Notes: generated from the sequence alone by a model not told the origin. DNA of 64,000 bases from Nitrospira moscoviensis (GCF_001273775.1 NZ_CP011801.1:3326001-3390000); one strand, 5' to 3'; counted from the first letter of the stretch, positions 54,385 through 63,316 are shown. Numbers and translations: made by a program.

Positions 54385-57276
54385 TTGGCACTCACCCCTC
54401 CGTCACCGGACTCGTCTCATCACCTCGTCGTCGAAGGCGCGCGCCAACATAATCTCAAAAACATCTCGCTCCGGATTCCGCATGATCGCGTGACCGCCAT
54501 CACGGGCCTGTCGGGGTCCGGCAAGTCGTCGCTGGCGTTCGACACGATCTTCGCCGAAGGCCAGTGGCGCTACGTCGAATCCCTCTCCACCTATGCCAGG
54601 ATGTTCCTGGACAAAGTCGCCCGTCCCGACGTCGAGCGCATCCTCAACGTCCGGCCGGCCATCGCCATCGAACAAAAAAATCAGGTCCGGACCGCCCGGT
54701 CCACCGTCGGCACGACGACGGAGATCGCGGATCTGCTGCGGTTGCTGTTCGCCAAGATCGGGAAGCCGGTTTGCCCGGACTGCCGGCAGGAAGCCCGCTC
54801 GTACCACCCAGAGGCGGTGACCGATGATCTGCTGAAACGGCTTCTCGGCGCGCGCGCGATGATCCTTTTTCCCGTCGCCGCTCCCAACGCCACACAGACG
54901 CCGGCGTTCACGCAAACGCTGCTGACCCGCGGATTCACCAGGCTGAAGGTCGGCGATCAGATCATCGACCTGCACGACCTCTCCCCTCGTTGCCCTCTCC
55001 CCATTGTGGGAGAGGGGAAGGGTGAGGGGGCGCGCCTTCTTTACGTCGTGCTCGATCGCTTGATCATCCGGGCTGATGATCGGGCGCGGCTCGTCGAAGC
55101 GGTTGAAACAGCCTTCCGCGAGGGAGAGGGGACCTGCGTGGTGGATGTCATCGGCCATGGGCCGCAGTCCTACAGCACCAGGTACCTCTGCCAAGGTTGC
55201 GGCCGCAGGTTTGAGCCGCTCCGGCCTGTCCTCTTTTCCTTCAACCATCCGCTCGGCGCCTGCCCAGAGTGCAAAGGCTTCGGCAATGTGCTGCGGTACG
55301 ACCCGGACCTCGTGATTCCGGATGAGGGTAAATCGCTGTCACAGGGAGCGATCGAACCGTGGAGCAAGCCGGGCACCGACTGGTGGCAGAAGCAGATGTT
55401 GCTGGCGATGAAGCGGCGAGGCGTGGATCTCACCGTCCCGTTCAAGGATTTGCCCAAGGCGACGCAACAGCTCTTGTGGCAGGGCGACCGGTCGTTTGAC
55501 GGGATCAACGATTTTTTCATGTATATGGAAGGCAAGCGCTACAAGTTGCACGTCCGTGTGTTGCTCAGCCGCTACCGCACCCCGTTCGATTGTCCCGGTT
55601 GCCACGGCAGCCGGCTGAAACCGGAGGCGCTGTTCGTCAGAATCGCCGGCACGGACATCCACCGGGCGATGGGACTGACGGTCGAGGGCCTGCGGGAGTG
55701 GGTGGAATTTTTGCCGCTGCGTCCGTTCGAACAGGAGATCGCGGCCGACATTCTTCGCCAACTCACCGCCAAGCTCGGCTTTCTCCTGCGCGTAGGCTTG
55801 GGGTATCTCACCCTCGACCGGCAAACCAAGACGCTTTCCGGCGGGGAGGCGCAACGGGTGGCGCTCGCGAATCAACTGGGCTCCCGGCTCGTCGGCACGT
55901 TGTATGTCTTGGATGAGCCCACGATCGGCTTGCACGCGCGAGACACCGATCTGCTCGCCGGCATTCTCAAAGACCTGGCGGCGGTCGGCAACACCGTCGT
56001 CGTTGTGGAACATGACCGCCGAATGATCGAATCGGCCGATTATGTCGTGGAAATGGGCCCGCGGTCGGGCGAGCACGGCGGGCAGGTCGTCTGCGCCGCT
56101 CCGACGCCGGCCTTCATCGCGGATTCACGCGCCATCACCGCGCGGTATCTGCGTGGAGAAGACACGATCCCCCTGCCCAAAATACGGCGCTCCGGCTCCG
56201 GCAAGTTCCTCGTCATCGCCGGCGCGGCGGAACACAACTTGAAGGACCTGCTGATCCGCATCCCCCTCGGCATGCTGATCTGCGTCACCGGCGTGTCCGG
56301 TTCCGGCAAAAGCACATTGGTCGAGGACACTCTCTACCGCGCCGTAGCCCGCGCCTTCCGTGTGGAGTCGCTCCCGATGGGTCGCTTCAAGGCCATCAAA
56401 GGGCTGGAGCATCTCAAAGGCATACGGCTCATCGATCAGCAGCCGATCGGGCGCACGCCCCGGTCGAATCCCATCACCTATCTCAAAGCCTTCGACGAGA
56501 TCCGGCAGCTCTTTGCCGCCGAGTTGGACGCGTTGAAGCGCGGGTTCACGCCGGGCCACTTTTCCTTCAACGCTACAGGGGGCCGCTGCGAGCGCTGCGA
56601 AGGCAGCGGAGTCGAAAAGCTGGAAATGTACTTCTTCGAAGACATCTATGCGCCCTGCGAGGTCTGCGAAGGCAAGCGGTTCAAACCGGAAGTCTTGCAG
56701 ATCCGCTATCGCGGGAAGAACATCTCCGACGTGCTGAACATGACCGTCGACGGCGCATTGGCGTTCTTCGCCGGCGCGCCGAAGCTGCAAGAACGGCTGC
56801 ATCTCTTGTCGTCTATCGGCCTTGGCTATCTCCGCCTCGGCCAATCAGCCACGACTCTTTCCGGGGGCGAAGCGCAGCGGCTAAAGATCGCCGCCGAATT
56901 GATATCCGGTGGGGGACTGTCCCATCAAGGGACTGTCCCCCTTCCCGGCCGAACGAACGGGGACAGGCACCGGCCCAGCCGGAGCCAGTCCCCGAGAGAC
57001 GTGCTCTACATCATGGACGAACCGACCACCGGTCTGCATTTCGAAGACATCAAAAAACTGCTGGCTGTGCTGAATAAACTCGTGAATGCCGGCAACACGC
57101 TGGTGATCGTCGAGCACAACTTGGACGTAATCAAATGCGCCGACTGGATCATCGACCTCGGCCCGGAGGGCGGTGCGGCGGGGGGACAGATCGTGGCGGA
57201 AGGACGTCCCGAACAGGTGGCGAAGGTGGCGGCGTCACATACGGGACGGTTCCTGGCGAAGGCGTTGGCTGGGTAA
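54385..57276 (+). CDS. uvrA: Excinuclease ABC subunit A with two repeat-encoded insertions
   Basis: UvrA recognises DNA lesions with UvrB. From TTG 54385 (GAGAGGA upstream) the protein is about 963 residues with two ABC modules: Walker [15 protein letters not shown] and [14 protein letters not shown], zinc cysteines (VCPDC..., [30 protein letters not shown]), signatures [15 protein letters not shown] and [15 protein letters not shown]. Two stretches are unusual: residues ~201-216, from a CTCTCCCCATTGTGGGAGAG hairpin, and ~842-871, from a GGGGACTGTCCC repeat placed between the second signature and Walker [14 protein letters not shown], where the family has a short link. All catalytic motifs remain, so it is probably active. 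Confidence 0.95.
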   Translation: MALTPPSPDSSHHLVVEGARQHNLKNISLRIPHDRVTAITGLSGSGKSSLAFDTIFAEGQWRYVESLSTYARMFLDKVARPDVERILNVRPAIAIEQKNQVRTARSTVGTTTEIADLLRLLFAKIGKPVCPDCRQEARSYHPEAVTDDLLKRLLGARAMILFPVAAPNATQTPAFTQTLLTRGFTRLKVGDQIIDLHDLSPRCPLPIVGEGKGEGARLLYVVLDRLIIRADDRARLVEAVETAFREGEGTCVVDVIGHGPQSYSTRYLCQGCGRRFEPLRPVLFSFNHPLGACPECKGFGNVLRYDPDLVIPDEGKSLSQGAIEPWSKPGTDWWQKQMLLAMKRRGVDLTVPFKDLPKATQQLLWQGDRSFDGINDFFMYMEGKRYKLHVRVLLSRYRTPFDCPGCHGSRLKPEALFVRIAGTDIHRAMGLTVEGLREWVEFLPLRPFEQEIAADILRQLTAKLGFLLRVGLGYLTLDRQTKTLSGGEAQRVALANQLGSRLVGTLYVLDEPTIGLHARDTDLLAGILKDLAAVGNTVVVVEHDRRMIESADYVVEMGPRSGEHGGQVVCAAPTPAFIADSRAITARYLRGEDTIPLPKIRRSGSGKFLVIAGAAEHNLKDLLIRIPLGMLICVTGVSGSGKSTLVEDTLYRAVARAFRVESLPMGRFKAIKGLEHLKGIRLIDQQPIGRTPRSNPITYLKAFDEIRQLFAAELDALKRGFTPGHFSFNATGGRCERCEGSGVEKLEMYFFEDIYAPCEVCEGKRFKPEVLQIRYRGKNISDVLNMTVDGALAFFAGAPKLQERLHLLSSIGLGYLRLGQSATTLSGGEAQRLKIAAELISGGGLSHQGTVPLPGRTNGDRHRPSRSQSPRDVLYIMDEPTTGLHFEDIKKLLAVLNKLVNAGNTLVIVEHNLDVIKCADWIIDLGPEGGAAGGQIVAEGRPEQVAKVAASHTGRFLAKALAG
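54987..55030. repeat. In-frame repeat in uvrA, CCCTCTCCCCATTGTGGGAG hairpin
   Basis: The 9-bp stem CCCTCTCCC/GGGAGAGGG with a 6-base centre, followed by GAAGGGTGAGGGGG. This motif resembles a repeat that I recall as widespread in proteobacterial intergenic regions; here it is inside a coding frame. Confidence 0.75.
56908..56995. repeat. In-frame repeat in uvrA, GGGGACTGTCCC words
   Basis: GGGGGACTGTCCC, then GGGACTGTCCCCC, GGGGACAGG and CCAGTCCCC make overlapping palindromes over about 90 bases. The length keeps the uvrA frame and adds about 24 residues to the loop. Confidence 0.82.
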
Positions 57277-57291
57277 GCAGAAGGGTTGCGA

Positions 57292-57552
57292 CTACACCGT
57301 TACATTAGGAGCCGGCGCCCCGCGGAGAAGCCCTTCGGTACTCAGATCCTCGTCTATCTCGGGCCAGTGAATCCCGTATCCCGCACCAGCGATTTCCCAT
57401 CGCTCTCGCTGTTCCGGCGTCGCGTTCATCAGCCGCGGGTACCATGCAAGAGGAACTGAGATTGTTCGTCCATCCATCAGATCAACAGCCAGAACGTCGT
57501 CGGAAATCCGAACTGCTTTCACACGTTCATCAGCCGACTGCAGCATGAACAC
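57292..57552 (-). CDS. DUF2442 family protein
   Basis: The 86-residue protein has the DUF2442 pattern VKAVRISDDVLAVDLMDGRTISVPLAWYPRL followed by RERWEIAGAGYGIHWPEIDEDLS. DUF2442 genes often lie next to DUF4160 genes, and such pairs have been suggested to be toxin-antitoxin-like. No DUF4160 gene is adjacent here, so it is an orphan. It converges with uvrA, 15 bases away, and follows the PD-(D/E)XK-like gene on the same strand. Confidence 0.9.
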   Translation of the reverse strand: MFMLQSADERVKAVRISDDVLAVDLMDGRTISVPLAWYPRLMNATPEQRERWEIAGAGYGIHWPEIDEDLSTEGLLRGAPAPNVTV

Positions 57553-57569
57553 TCGTACCTGAACTATTG

Positions 57570-58145
57570 TCAGCCCACGCTCGTTGCTTTAAAAACCTCT
57601 TCCCAGCACATCAAATAACCTCCAACAGAGCACGAACGATCCTTGTATTGGAGCGAGTCATTAAGGACTGAGGAATAGCCTCCATTCTCGATTAATTCAC
57701 GCGATGTCAAAAGAATAAAGTGCCTTTTTGGAAGTGAAGCCTTGCAAAGATAGTCTAGTAGTCTCCCAACCTGACCATGCTCAACGTCATTACCTCCACT
57801 TGTAAAACGGCTGCCGATCTTGTTCTCAATAATAGCAATACTTCCATCCACCGTAGATATATACACGAGGTCAGCCCTCATTAGTCCCCATCTATCCATA
57901 TCGAGTTTTTGCGCTTTTGACGCGAATAGCGGGTACTGACAGACTAATATCCCATGTCCGCTTAAGACAGAAGACGCATTTAATCCCGAATTATCTTTTG
58001 TCGGCAGAATGAGATTCACCTTGTCCCATGCCACTAGTCCTTTCAAGTGGAATACTGCAAGAAGGGCACTGAGTTCATCTTCATTGGTCGGATAAACCCC
58101 AGTTACAGGATCGCAAAAATATGGGGGCAACTCGTTCCAGTTCAT
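57570..58145 (-). CDS. Hypothetical protein with a PD-(D/E)XK-like motif
   Basis: The ~191-residue protein is not recognised as a known family. ADLVYISTVDGSIAIIENKIGSRF at about residues 91-114 has the spacing of a PD-(D/E)XK nuclease core (D92, E108-N-K110), followed by HGQVGRLLDYLCKA and HFILLTSRE, as in PDDEXK-like accessory proteins. The aspartate and E-x-K are seen; nuclease activity is inference. Its DNA is visibly lower in GC than the flanking genes, pointing to recent acquisition. ATG 58145 is chosen over an upstream TTG. Confidence 0.65.
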   Translation of the reverse strand: MNWNELPPYFCDPVTGVYPTNEDELSALLAVFHLKGLVAWDKVNLILPTKDNSGLNASSVLSGHGILVCQYPLFASKAQKLDMDRWGLMRADLVYISTVDGSIAIIENKIGSRFTSGGNDVEHGQVGRLLDYLCKASLPKRHFILLTSRELIENGGYSSVLNDSLQYKDRSCSVGGYLMCWEEVFKATSVG

Positions 58146-58151
58146 AACCAA

Positions 58152-58472
58152 TACTGCCTCGAAAACATCTTAGATGCTCCAGAATCACCCCAGGTGCATT
58201 CTGAACACTGGTTATGATCCTTGTGTGGATTGTACATATCACTGTCCTATTGAGCCAGAATGATAGTACACGGACTTGTTTGCCCCGCTGCCATGCCGAT
58301 GCACACTAGATGGCCCGTTCATGCAACCTCGACCATAGGACATGGAGTTGCAAAAAACGCAGTGTTTCTCATCCATTCCGCTGCGTTCACGACGTTTGTG
58401 AGGACTGTTTAGACAGCCGGATCCGACGACATCGAATTGCAGAACTTACATTTGGTTGCCACAGTGCTCCTC
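58152..58472. other. Non-coding, lower-GC gap in the accessory segment
   Basis: About 320 bases with no frame that resembles a protein. It must hold the promoter of the PD-(D/E)XK-like gene on the minus strand, but I could not assign -35/-10 boxes. It may be the remnant of a lost gene or contain a small RNA; no terminator or repeat was seen. Confidence 0.5.
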
Positions 58473-58712
58473 CTATGGTCGAACCCCGCACTGCTCCAAG
58501 ACTCGCCTCCTAAGAGCGTCCAAAGCATACGCCCTGACCGTTGGATTCTCAATCCGCATTGCAGCCCGGAAATCTTCCTCGCGCTGTTCGAAATGTCGCT
58601 TGCAGACCACGTGCTCCTGAATAACCGCTTTGAGCGACTTGCCCATGATCGCCTCGCTGAGACCGTCTCCGGCATCGACAATTTGCAAGATCAAGCTCAA
58701 CAACAATTCCAT
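58473..58712 (-). CDS. Small hypothetical protein downstream of the DnaG-like gene
   Basis: A 79-residue, helical, charged protein (LLSLILQIVDAGDGLSEAIM, then EHVVCKRHFEQREEDFRAAMRIENPTVRAY region). ATG 58712 has GGAG five bases upstream and lies 10 bases after the DnaG-like stop, so the two are probably co-translated. No family is recognised. An overlapping frame at 58409-58681 on the same strand is less protein-like. Confidence 0.6.
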   Translation of the reverse strand: MELLLSLILQIVDAGDGLSEAIMGKSLKAVIQEHVVCKRHFEQREEDFRAAMRIENPTVRAYALDALRRRVLEQCGVRP

Positions 58713-58722
58713 TTTCGCTCCA

Positions 58723-59967
58723 TCAAGAAGCAAGGACTTCACTCAAAGAAATTGCATGGCTCATTCCCATACGAACGGCTTCAGCACCATGACATTGGAG
58801 TATGTCTGCGAGGTCATAATCGCCAGACAGCCCAAAGAGTTTTGTTTTTTGATATTCAGACCCCGCTTTTTCAGTAATTACGTCTAGTGAACTCGCACTG
58901 CCTCGTTCTGCCCGCCAAAGATAGATAACAGACTTTGAGAGTGCAAAAGCGGTGCGCATGGTATAGGGCTCCATCCCGACCTGACACAGCGTATTGTGAA
59001 TACCGGCACTGTGCAGCAGCAACATCTCCCAGAGAGTCCCGTCAACGAGCGCAGCTTCGTATCTATTGAAATCTTTCGGCCATGAAGGCGCCGGCAATAC
59101 AAGCCGCCTAAATCGGCGGTCAGAAATGCAATTTGTGCGCATGATTGATTGCCCCCGTATTCCGGCGCTCTGTGGAAATCCTGGGACAGGATCGGCAAAG
59201 CCGAAACAGCGACCTTGATCGTCCCGAAGTGGAACCAGCATGCCGAAAAAACGGTCTCTCGTTCCTTTTGCATCATCCGACACGACTCCTAGCTCGACTT
59301 GTGTTGTCATGTCGAACCCTTTGCTTTGTAGGTGATCGGAAAGCAGGGAACTGGGCTGGGCCGGAGCATAGCCCAGGCCGAAGTCCTTAATAGTTTCGAC
59401 GCTGATCCCCTTACCAAGAAGCCAGGTTCTTGCTGCCGCACCTTCCGACCGCTGCATCAACAGCTCATGATAGAAGCGCTGGGTCTCAGCCATGATGGTC
59501 CATCTCTTTTTCTGTCCTGCAAGACGTCCCTCCAACTCCTGGTTGTTGAGCATCTCGCGGAGGCGCACTAGCGCAGTCCTGCGGGTGCATTCCTCTGCTT
59601 CCATGAAAAAGTCGATGGCCGAGCCCCATGATTGGCAGGCCTCACAGTGGTAGCGGTCGGCGCTGAATACAAAGTCAGCGCTGTTTGAACAGAACGGGCA
59701 CTTGGACCCGAATACGTCATGATGACGACCTCTCGCCTTCGGATGCCCGACATAGCGTGAAACCAGTTCGACGCAATCCAAGTCGTCCAACAGATCCTCC
59801 AGCTCTTCAATGAAAATGAGGCTGTCGGTGGGGGCCGATGTGCCGCCCACAATGGGCCGGGACGCTTCGCCCCTGGAGGCACTCTCCGATGCTTCAATAA
59901 GTCCCGGAAGAAGGTTGCCTAAACCTAGAGCCAGGGCAGTCTTAAACAATGTACGTCTGTTGAGCAT
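58723..59967 (-). CDS. Degenerate DnaG-like primase with an N-terminal Tat-type leader
   Basis: The 414-residue protein combines parts not expected together. Residues 3-27 look like a twin-arginine leader (NRRTLFKTALALGLGNLLPG). Residues ~52-120 resemble the DnaG zinc-binding domain, with CPFC at 90-93 and CEAC at 108-111. Residues ~175-260 match the DnaG core N-terminal part (LLGKGISVETIKDFGLGYAP; FGMLVPLRDDQGRCFGF). Residues ~303-363 follow the Toprim pattern but the EG is DG (309-310) and the DGD metal triad is missing (RAERG). The end SGDYDLADILQCHGAEA matches the DnaG core end. Primase activity is therefore unlikely. Strong GAGGAGGGA precedes ATG 59967. Confidence 0.78.
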   Translation of the reverse strand: MLNRRTLFKTALALGLGNLLPGLIEASESASRGEASRPIVGGTSAPTDSLIFIEELEDLLDDLDCVELVSRYVGHPKARGRHHDVFGSKCPFCSNSADFVFSADRYHCEACQSWGSAIDFFMEAEECTRRTALVRLREMLNNQELEGRLAGQKKRWTIMAETQRFYHELLMQRSEGAAARTWLLGKGISVETIKDFGLGYAPAQPSSLLSDHLQSKGFDMTTQVELGVVSDDAKGTRDRFFGMLVPLRDDQGRCFGFADPVPGFPQSAGIRGQSIMRTNCISDRRFRRLVLPAPSWPKDFNRYEAALVDGTLWEMLLLHSAGIHNTLCQVGMEPYTMRTAFALSKSVIYLWRAERGSASSLDVITEKAGSEYQKTKLFGLSGDYDLADILQCHGAEAVRMGMSHAISLSEVLAS

Positions 59968-60010
59968 GTGTCCCTCCTCGTCTTAGCGTGGAGAGAGGCT
60001 AACACGTATA

Positions 60011-60029
60011 TGTGACAGACTATGTCACA
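60011..60029. promoter_or_regulatory. Operator-like palindrome TGTGACA-N5-TGTCACA
   Basis: A perfect 7-bp inverted repeat with a 5-base centre lies between the WYL regulator stop and the DnaG-like gene. A TATACG box (60005-60010, minus strand) adjoins it, so a bound protein would block transcription of the DnaG-like gene. The WYL regulator is the obvious candidate; this is inference. Confidence 0.65.
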
Positions 60030-60032
60030 GGT

Positions 60033-61043
60033 TTATTTGCTTGGAGAGTACTGTTTGCGCGCAGCTTCTAGACGCGATCGCACCGACTCGATCAACTCCG
60101 GCGGGCTCAGCACTTTGGCATCAGCACCCCAGGAAAGGACCCACGAGGTCATCTCGTCTAACCCACCGGCCTGGAAGGTGACGACCACAGATCTATCTTT
60201 TTGCTGTTTGAGAGATTGGGTCGGATGCCATTGGCGCTCTTTCATCAGATACGCCACATCCGGACTGAACCAAATTCGCACAGTCTTCGAGGGCTCCTCG
60301 ATCAGACCAAACAGACGGCCAGACTGTGATTCCCACGAGAAATCGGCCGGCATCTCAAAACGGTGTTCGGAGAGATCAAGTCCGCGAATACGCTCTATCG
60401 CAAACATCCTCAGCGCCTTGGCGCGATGCGAGTAGCCCGCCACATAGAGGCCACACTGGTACAGCAGGAGCACATAGGGGTCCACTCGATGTGCGACGGG
60501 TTTATCAAAACCTGGCTTGCAATGATCCAGGATCACGGTCCTCTGCAAAAGGAGGGCCTTTCTGAGATGGTTCAATACCTCCTTTTGCTTTCCATACGAG
60601 CGAACCGGCACTTGCATAGGAGCAAACACGCGGCTGATCCTTTCAAGATGATTCGCGACCTTGGCGGGAAGCCCTGCCTCAACTTTCGCAATCACACTGT
60701 CGAGATCATCAACGAATGGCGTGCTGTTCAAATAGGCCAGATGACTCTTCCCCATATGGAGCGACATCAATTCATATGGAGAAATGGCAATCTGCGGCAA
60801 TCCTTTATATCCGAGCGGCAGTTGCCAGAGCTTTTCTCCCGGCTCATCCAAGGCGGTCAGCGGGTGGCCCTCGGCTTCGATCTCCCCTAAATCCCGGTGG
60901 ACCTGCCTCGGGCTGACCTCGAACTCCAGTGCGAGTTCTTTGAGCGTGCACGCTCGGCTCGCCAGCATGCGCATCATGCGCGCAAGGCGCTCAGCTTGGC
61001 TGTAGCGTTTTGGACGTCTGCCTGGTCGGTGATTGGCTGGCAC
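60033..61043 (-). CDS. WYL-domain transcriptional regulator
   Basis: The 336-residue protein has an N-terminal winged HTH (residues ~15-65, LKELALEFEVSPRQVHRDLGEIEAEG), a WYL domain (about 160-235, with LYVAGYSHRAKALRMFAIERIRG) and a C-terminal WCX-like extension (VRIWFSPDVAYLMKERQWHP; VTFQAGGLDEMTSWVLSWGADAKVL). WYL proteins sense nucleic-acid ligands and often repress phage-defence or DNA-damage genes (BrxR, CapW). The next gene on the same strand is the DnaG-like gene, separated by a palindrome. A small gene lies 24 bases upstream. Confidence 0.9.
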   Translation of the reverse strand: MPANHRPGRRPKRYSQAERLARMMRMLASRACTLKELALEFEVSPRQVHRDLGEIEAEGHPLTALDEPGEKLWQLPLGYKGLPQIAISPYELMSLHMGKSHLAYLNSTPFVDDLDSVIAKVEAGLPAKVANHLERISRVFAPMQVPVRSYGKQKEVLNHLRKALLLQRTVILDHCKPGFDKPVAHRVDPYVLLLYQCGLYVAGYSHRAKALRMFAIERIRGLDLSEHRFEMPADFSWESQSGRLFGLIEEPSKTVRIWFSPDVAYLMKERQWHPTQSLKQQKDRSVVVTFQAGGLDEMTSWVLSWGADAKVLSPPELIESVRSRLEAARKQYSPSK

Positions 61044-61067
61044 AGTGTGGAAAGCGCCCCGATTGAA

Positions 61068-61301
61068 CTATTGCTGCGGCTCAGAGTTGCGCCGCGCTTC
61101 CTCTTCGGCCATTCGCCGCCAGGCCGCTTCTTTCGCCAAACGAATCTCGTGCATCACGTCAACCATGGTGGCGGCGGGATTGTTCTGTTGCATAGCGGCG
61201 AGCCGCAAGGCCAGCGCAAGCTCGGTGAGTTCGATGCCCTTTTGGAGATTCGCGGACATGCGATCCTGTTCCGCCTGGCGGTCGCGCGTCTTGTGGGCCA
61301 T
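61068..61301 (-). CDS. Small helical protein, unknown function
   Basis: A 77-residue charged helical protein (LQKGIELTELALALRLAAMQQ; EIRLAKEAAWRRMAEEEARR) ending in EPQQ. No signal or domain is recognised. It lies between the DUF3422 and WYL genes on the same strand and may share their transcript. The double-Q end is not a Pup-type GGQ/GGE end. Confidence 0.55.
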   Translation of the reverse strand: MAHKTRDRQAEQDRMSANLQKGIELTELALALRLAAMQQNNPAATMVDVMHEIRLAKEAAWRRMAEEEARRNSEPQQ

Positions 61302-61358
61302 CGGCCCTCGCAAGCCTCAACGCGGCTGAAGTCTACTGGACACCTCGAATTTGAGCAA

Positions 61359-62732
61359 TCACGAAGAGGGAGGAGGCGGCGGCGCCCCTGCCAGCCTCTT
61401 GTGCAGATACTTCTTACTCACCGTGGTGATGACAAAGGCCAAACCGATGGCGATGGGGACGAAGACGGCGGAGGCGAGGTTGGCGTTCTTGAGCCAGCCC
61501 ATGTCCTGCATCCCTTTGAAGATGTACCCTCCCAGGCCGGCCACGTAGTAGGCGATGACGATGACCGACAGACCTTCCACTGTGTGCTGCAGAAGGACCT
61601 GGCTCTTCGTCGTCTTGTCGACACTTTGGAGGAGCGTGAGATTTTGCGCTTCCAGGATCAGGTCGATGCGGGTGCGGATGATGGAAATGATACCCTCGAA
61701 TCCGCCTCGGAGCGTCTCGATGCGCCGCAAGAGTTGCTGATATCCTTCCGCCACCCCGGTGATGCCGCCGAGCACATAATCAGAGACCGGGCGATACAAT
61801 TCCATCGGCTGCTCGCCAAGCGAGGCCAACGTGGTGTGGACGATCTTGTCGTACGGCACCGACGCGGACAGTTCGAAATGCAGCTTGCCGGACATCCGAT
61901 TGGTCTTCAACAGATCCTGCGTGAGGCTGTTCAACCACCGCTGAAGCGTCTCGGAGTTCGCATGGCCGATGTGGGCGGTGATGATCTCCCGCTGCTTCAA
62001 ATGCACCTGCTCGAATTTGTAGACCTGGTCGATCGCGGCGGAGAACAATGGCTTCTGCATCAGCAAGAGGTGGTAATAGGTCTCGATCCGCACGATCGCA
62101 TCGACGATGTCTTTCAGCCGCGACGCGTGAACTTGCGACGGCCCGACGCTGACCCAATACCGCTCGCGCCCTTGATCATCAGGCGTGAAACTGGTGGCGA
62201 CACTCGTTTGGTCGTCGAAGATCCGGCTGCCGTAAATGACCGGCCCCGGCAGCAGCGCGCGCAGCTCGTCGCGCGGCGGCAGTGCATCGGTCGTCAACAA
62301 GATATCCAACCGGCAAACGTCCGATCCCAGCGGCGTCACCGGAAAGGTGTAGTGGGGGAACTTCAGCGGCCCGAACGTGACGCCGCCGCCGTTCTTTGGC
62401 GGCAGGTGCCAGAGCTGATAGTTGTAGTACTCGGTATGCGCCTGCCAGACGACGATCAGCCGGTCCCCGCTCTCCGCTTCCTTGACGCCGTACCCGAACG
62501 TCTCGCGCAACACCGTCGACTCGGCCGGCACCTTGAAGGTGCCCAACATCGACTGGAACTCGGACCGGCTGGCGGCGCGCTGCGTCGGCGGGTCCGCCAT
62601 CCGGAAGGCTTTGTAATGGACATGAGCCGGCGCCCGCAGCCATTCGCCCAGCGGCAGATGCGGACGTTCATGCAGTTTCTTGAGCAGATGGTCGGTTCCC
62701 GGCTGCGGCGCTTCCGATGAATTCATGCTCAC
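61359..62732 (-). CDS. DUF3422 family membrane-anchored protein
   Basis: The 457-residue protein matches DUF3422: HPRPHLPL-like HERPHLPLGEWLRAPAHVHYKAF at the N-terminus, FGYGVKEAESGDRLIVVWQAHTEYYNYQLW, a coiled-coil region (about 215-370), and two C-terminal membrane helices (about 385-440) with LSVIVIAYYVAGLGGYIFKG. The function is unknown. A proline-rich tail (APPPPPSS) ends the protein. It follows the DUF5615 gene by two bases. Confidence 0.9.
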   Translation of the reverse strand: MSMNSSEAPQPGTDHLLKKLHERPHLPLGEWLRAPAHVHYKAFRMADPPTQRAASRSEFQSMLGTFKVPAESTVLRETFGYGVKEAESGDRLIVVWQAHTEYYNYQLWHLPPKNGGGVTFGPLKFPHYTFPVTPLGSDVCRLDILLTTDALPPRDELRALLPGPVIYGSRIFDDQTSVATSFTPDDQGRERYWVSVGPSQVHASRLKDIVDAIVRIETYYHLLLMQKPLFSAAIDQVYKFEQVHLKQREIITAHIGHANSETLQRWLNSLTQDLLKTNRMSGKLHFELSASVPYDKIVHTTLASLGEQPMELYRPVSDYVLGGITGVAEGYQQLLRRIETLRGGFEGIISIIRTRIDLILEAQNLTLLQSVDKTTKSQVLLQHTVEGLSVIVIAYYVAGLGGYIFKGMQDMGWLKNANLASAVFVPIAIGLAFVITTVSKKYLHKRLAGAPPPPPSS

Positions 62733-62734
62733 CC

Positions 62735-63085
62735 TTACTCCGTTGATGGCAAAGTCAGCGTAAGAAAAGTCGCCGTCTCCTGTCGGGCAAACTGCTCGAT
62801 ATCGTGTGCTCGCATGGTCAACAGGCGAACGAGATCCTGGTTAGAACAATTTCCGACATCCAGCCAAACGACTTTCTGTGGGGCTCCTCGCATCATGCTC
62901 AGGCGAAGGAAGTCCTGATCTCTTGTCACCAACAAGCAACCATGCTCTTTCGCCAGACGCCATACGATATCATCCGACGCCCCTCCTGCTCCTAACAGAC
63001 GAACATGACCAGACTGCGGATACAGAGGGGTAATTGAAGGGAGAAGATACTCTGAAAGATTTTCGTCAAGGAGCAGCCGCACCAC
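62735..63085 (-). CDS. DUF5615 PIN-like toxin
   Basis: The 116-residue protein starts VRLLLDENLSEYLLP, the acidic D-E-N start of the DUF5615/Mut7-C PIN-like fold, followed by ASDDIVWRLAKEHGCLLVTRDQDF with further acidic residues. With the DUF433 gene three bases upstream, it forms a typical antitoxin-toxin pair. An RNase function is inferred from the fold. Confidence 0.88.
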   Translation of the reverse strand: MVRLLLDENLSEYLLPSITPLYPQSGHVRLLGAGGASDDIVWRLAKEHGCLLVTRDQDFLRLSMMRGAPQKVVWLDVGNCSNQDLVRLLTMRAHDIEQFARQETATFLTLTLPSTE

Positions 63086-63088
63086 TGC

Positions 63089-63316
63089 TCAGGCTGCGGG
63101 AATAGAAAGAGTGCGCCGCTCGCGCTCCGCCGCATAGGCCAAGCACGCTAACACATCCTCATGCGTCAGCTGGGGAAAATTTGCGAGCAGTTCCGTTTCC
63201 GGCATTCCGCTGGCCAGATGGCCGAGCACTTCACCTACTGTGATTCTTGTGCCACGGACACAGGGTTTGCCAAACCGGATGTTCGGATCGACGCTGATGC
63301 GGTCAAGGAATTGCAT
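63089..63316 (-). CDS. DUF433 antitoxin
   Basis: The 75-residue protein has the DUF433 pattern: ISVDPNIRFGKPCVRGTRITVGEVLGHLASGMPETELLANFPQLTHEDVLACLAYAAER-type content, a winged-HTH that usually controls its own operon. It is the first gene of the pair with the DUF5615 toxin and possibly of a longer minus-strand transcript reaching DUF3422. Confidence 0.9.
   Translation of the reverse strand: MQFLDRISVDPNIRFGKPCVRGTRITVGEVLGHLASGMPETELLANFPQLTHEDVLACLAYAAERERRTLSIPAA

Noticed and set aside
58409..58681. An alternative 90-codon minus-strand frame overlapping the small partner gene
   Set aside because: Its translation is serine/arginine-rich and lacks a ribosome-binding site, whereas the overlapping frame has GGAG and a helical product.
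60011..60029. The TGTGACA/TGTCACA palindrome as a CRP/FNR site
   Set aside because: The CRP pattern TGTGA-N6-TCACA needs a shorter centre; here nine bases separate TGTGA and TCACA.
61068..61301. The small EPQQ-ending protein as the missing Pup-type tag
   Set aside because: It lacks a di-glycine before the terminal Q and has no disordered, acidic Pup-like region; it is far from the proteasome operon.
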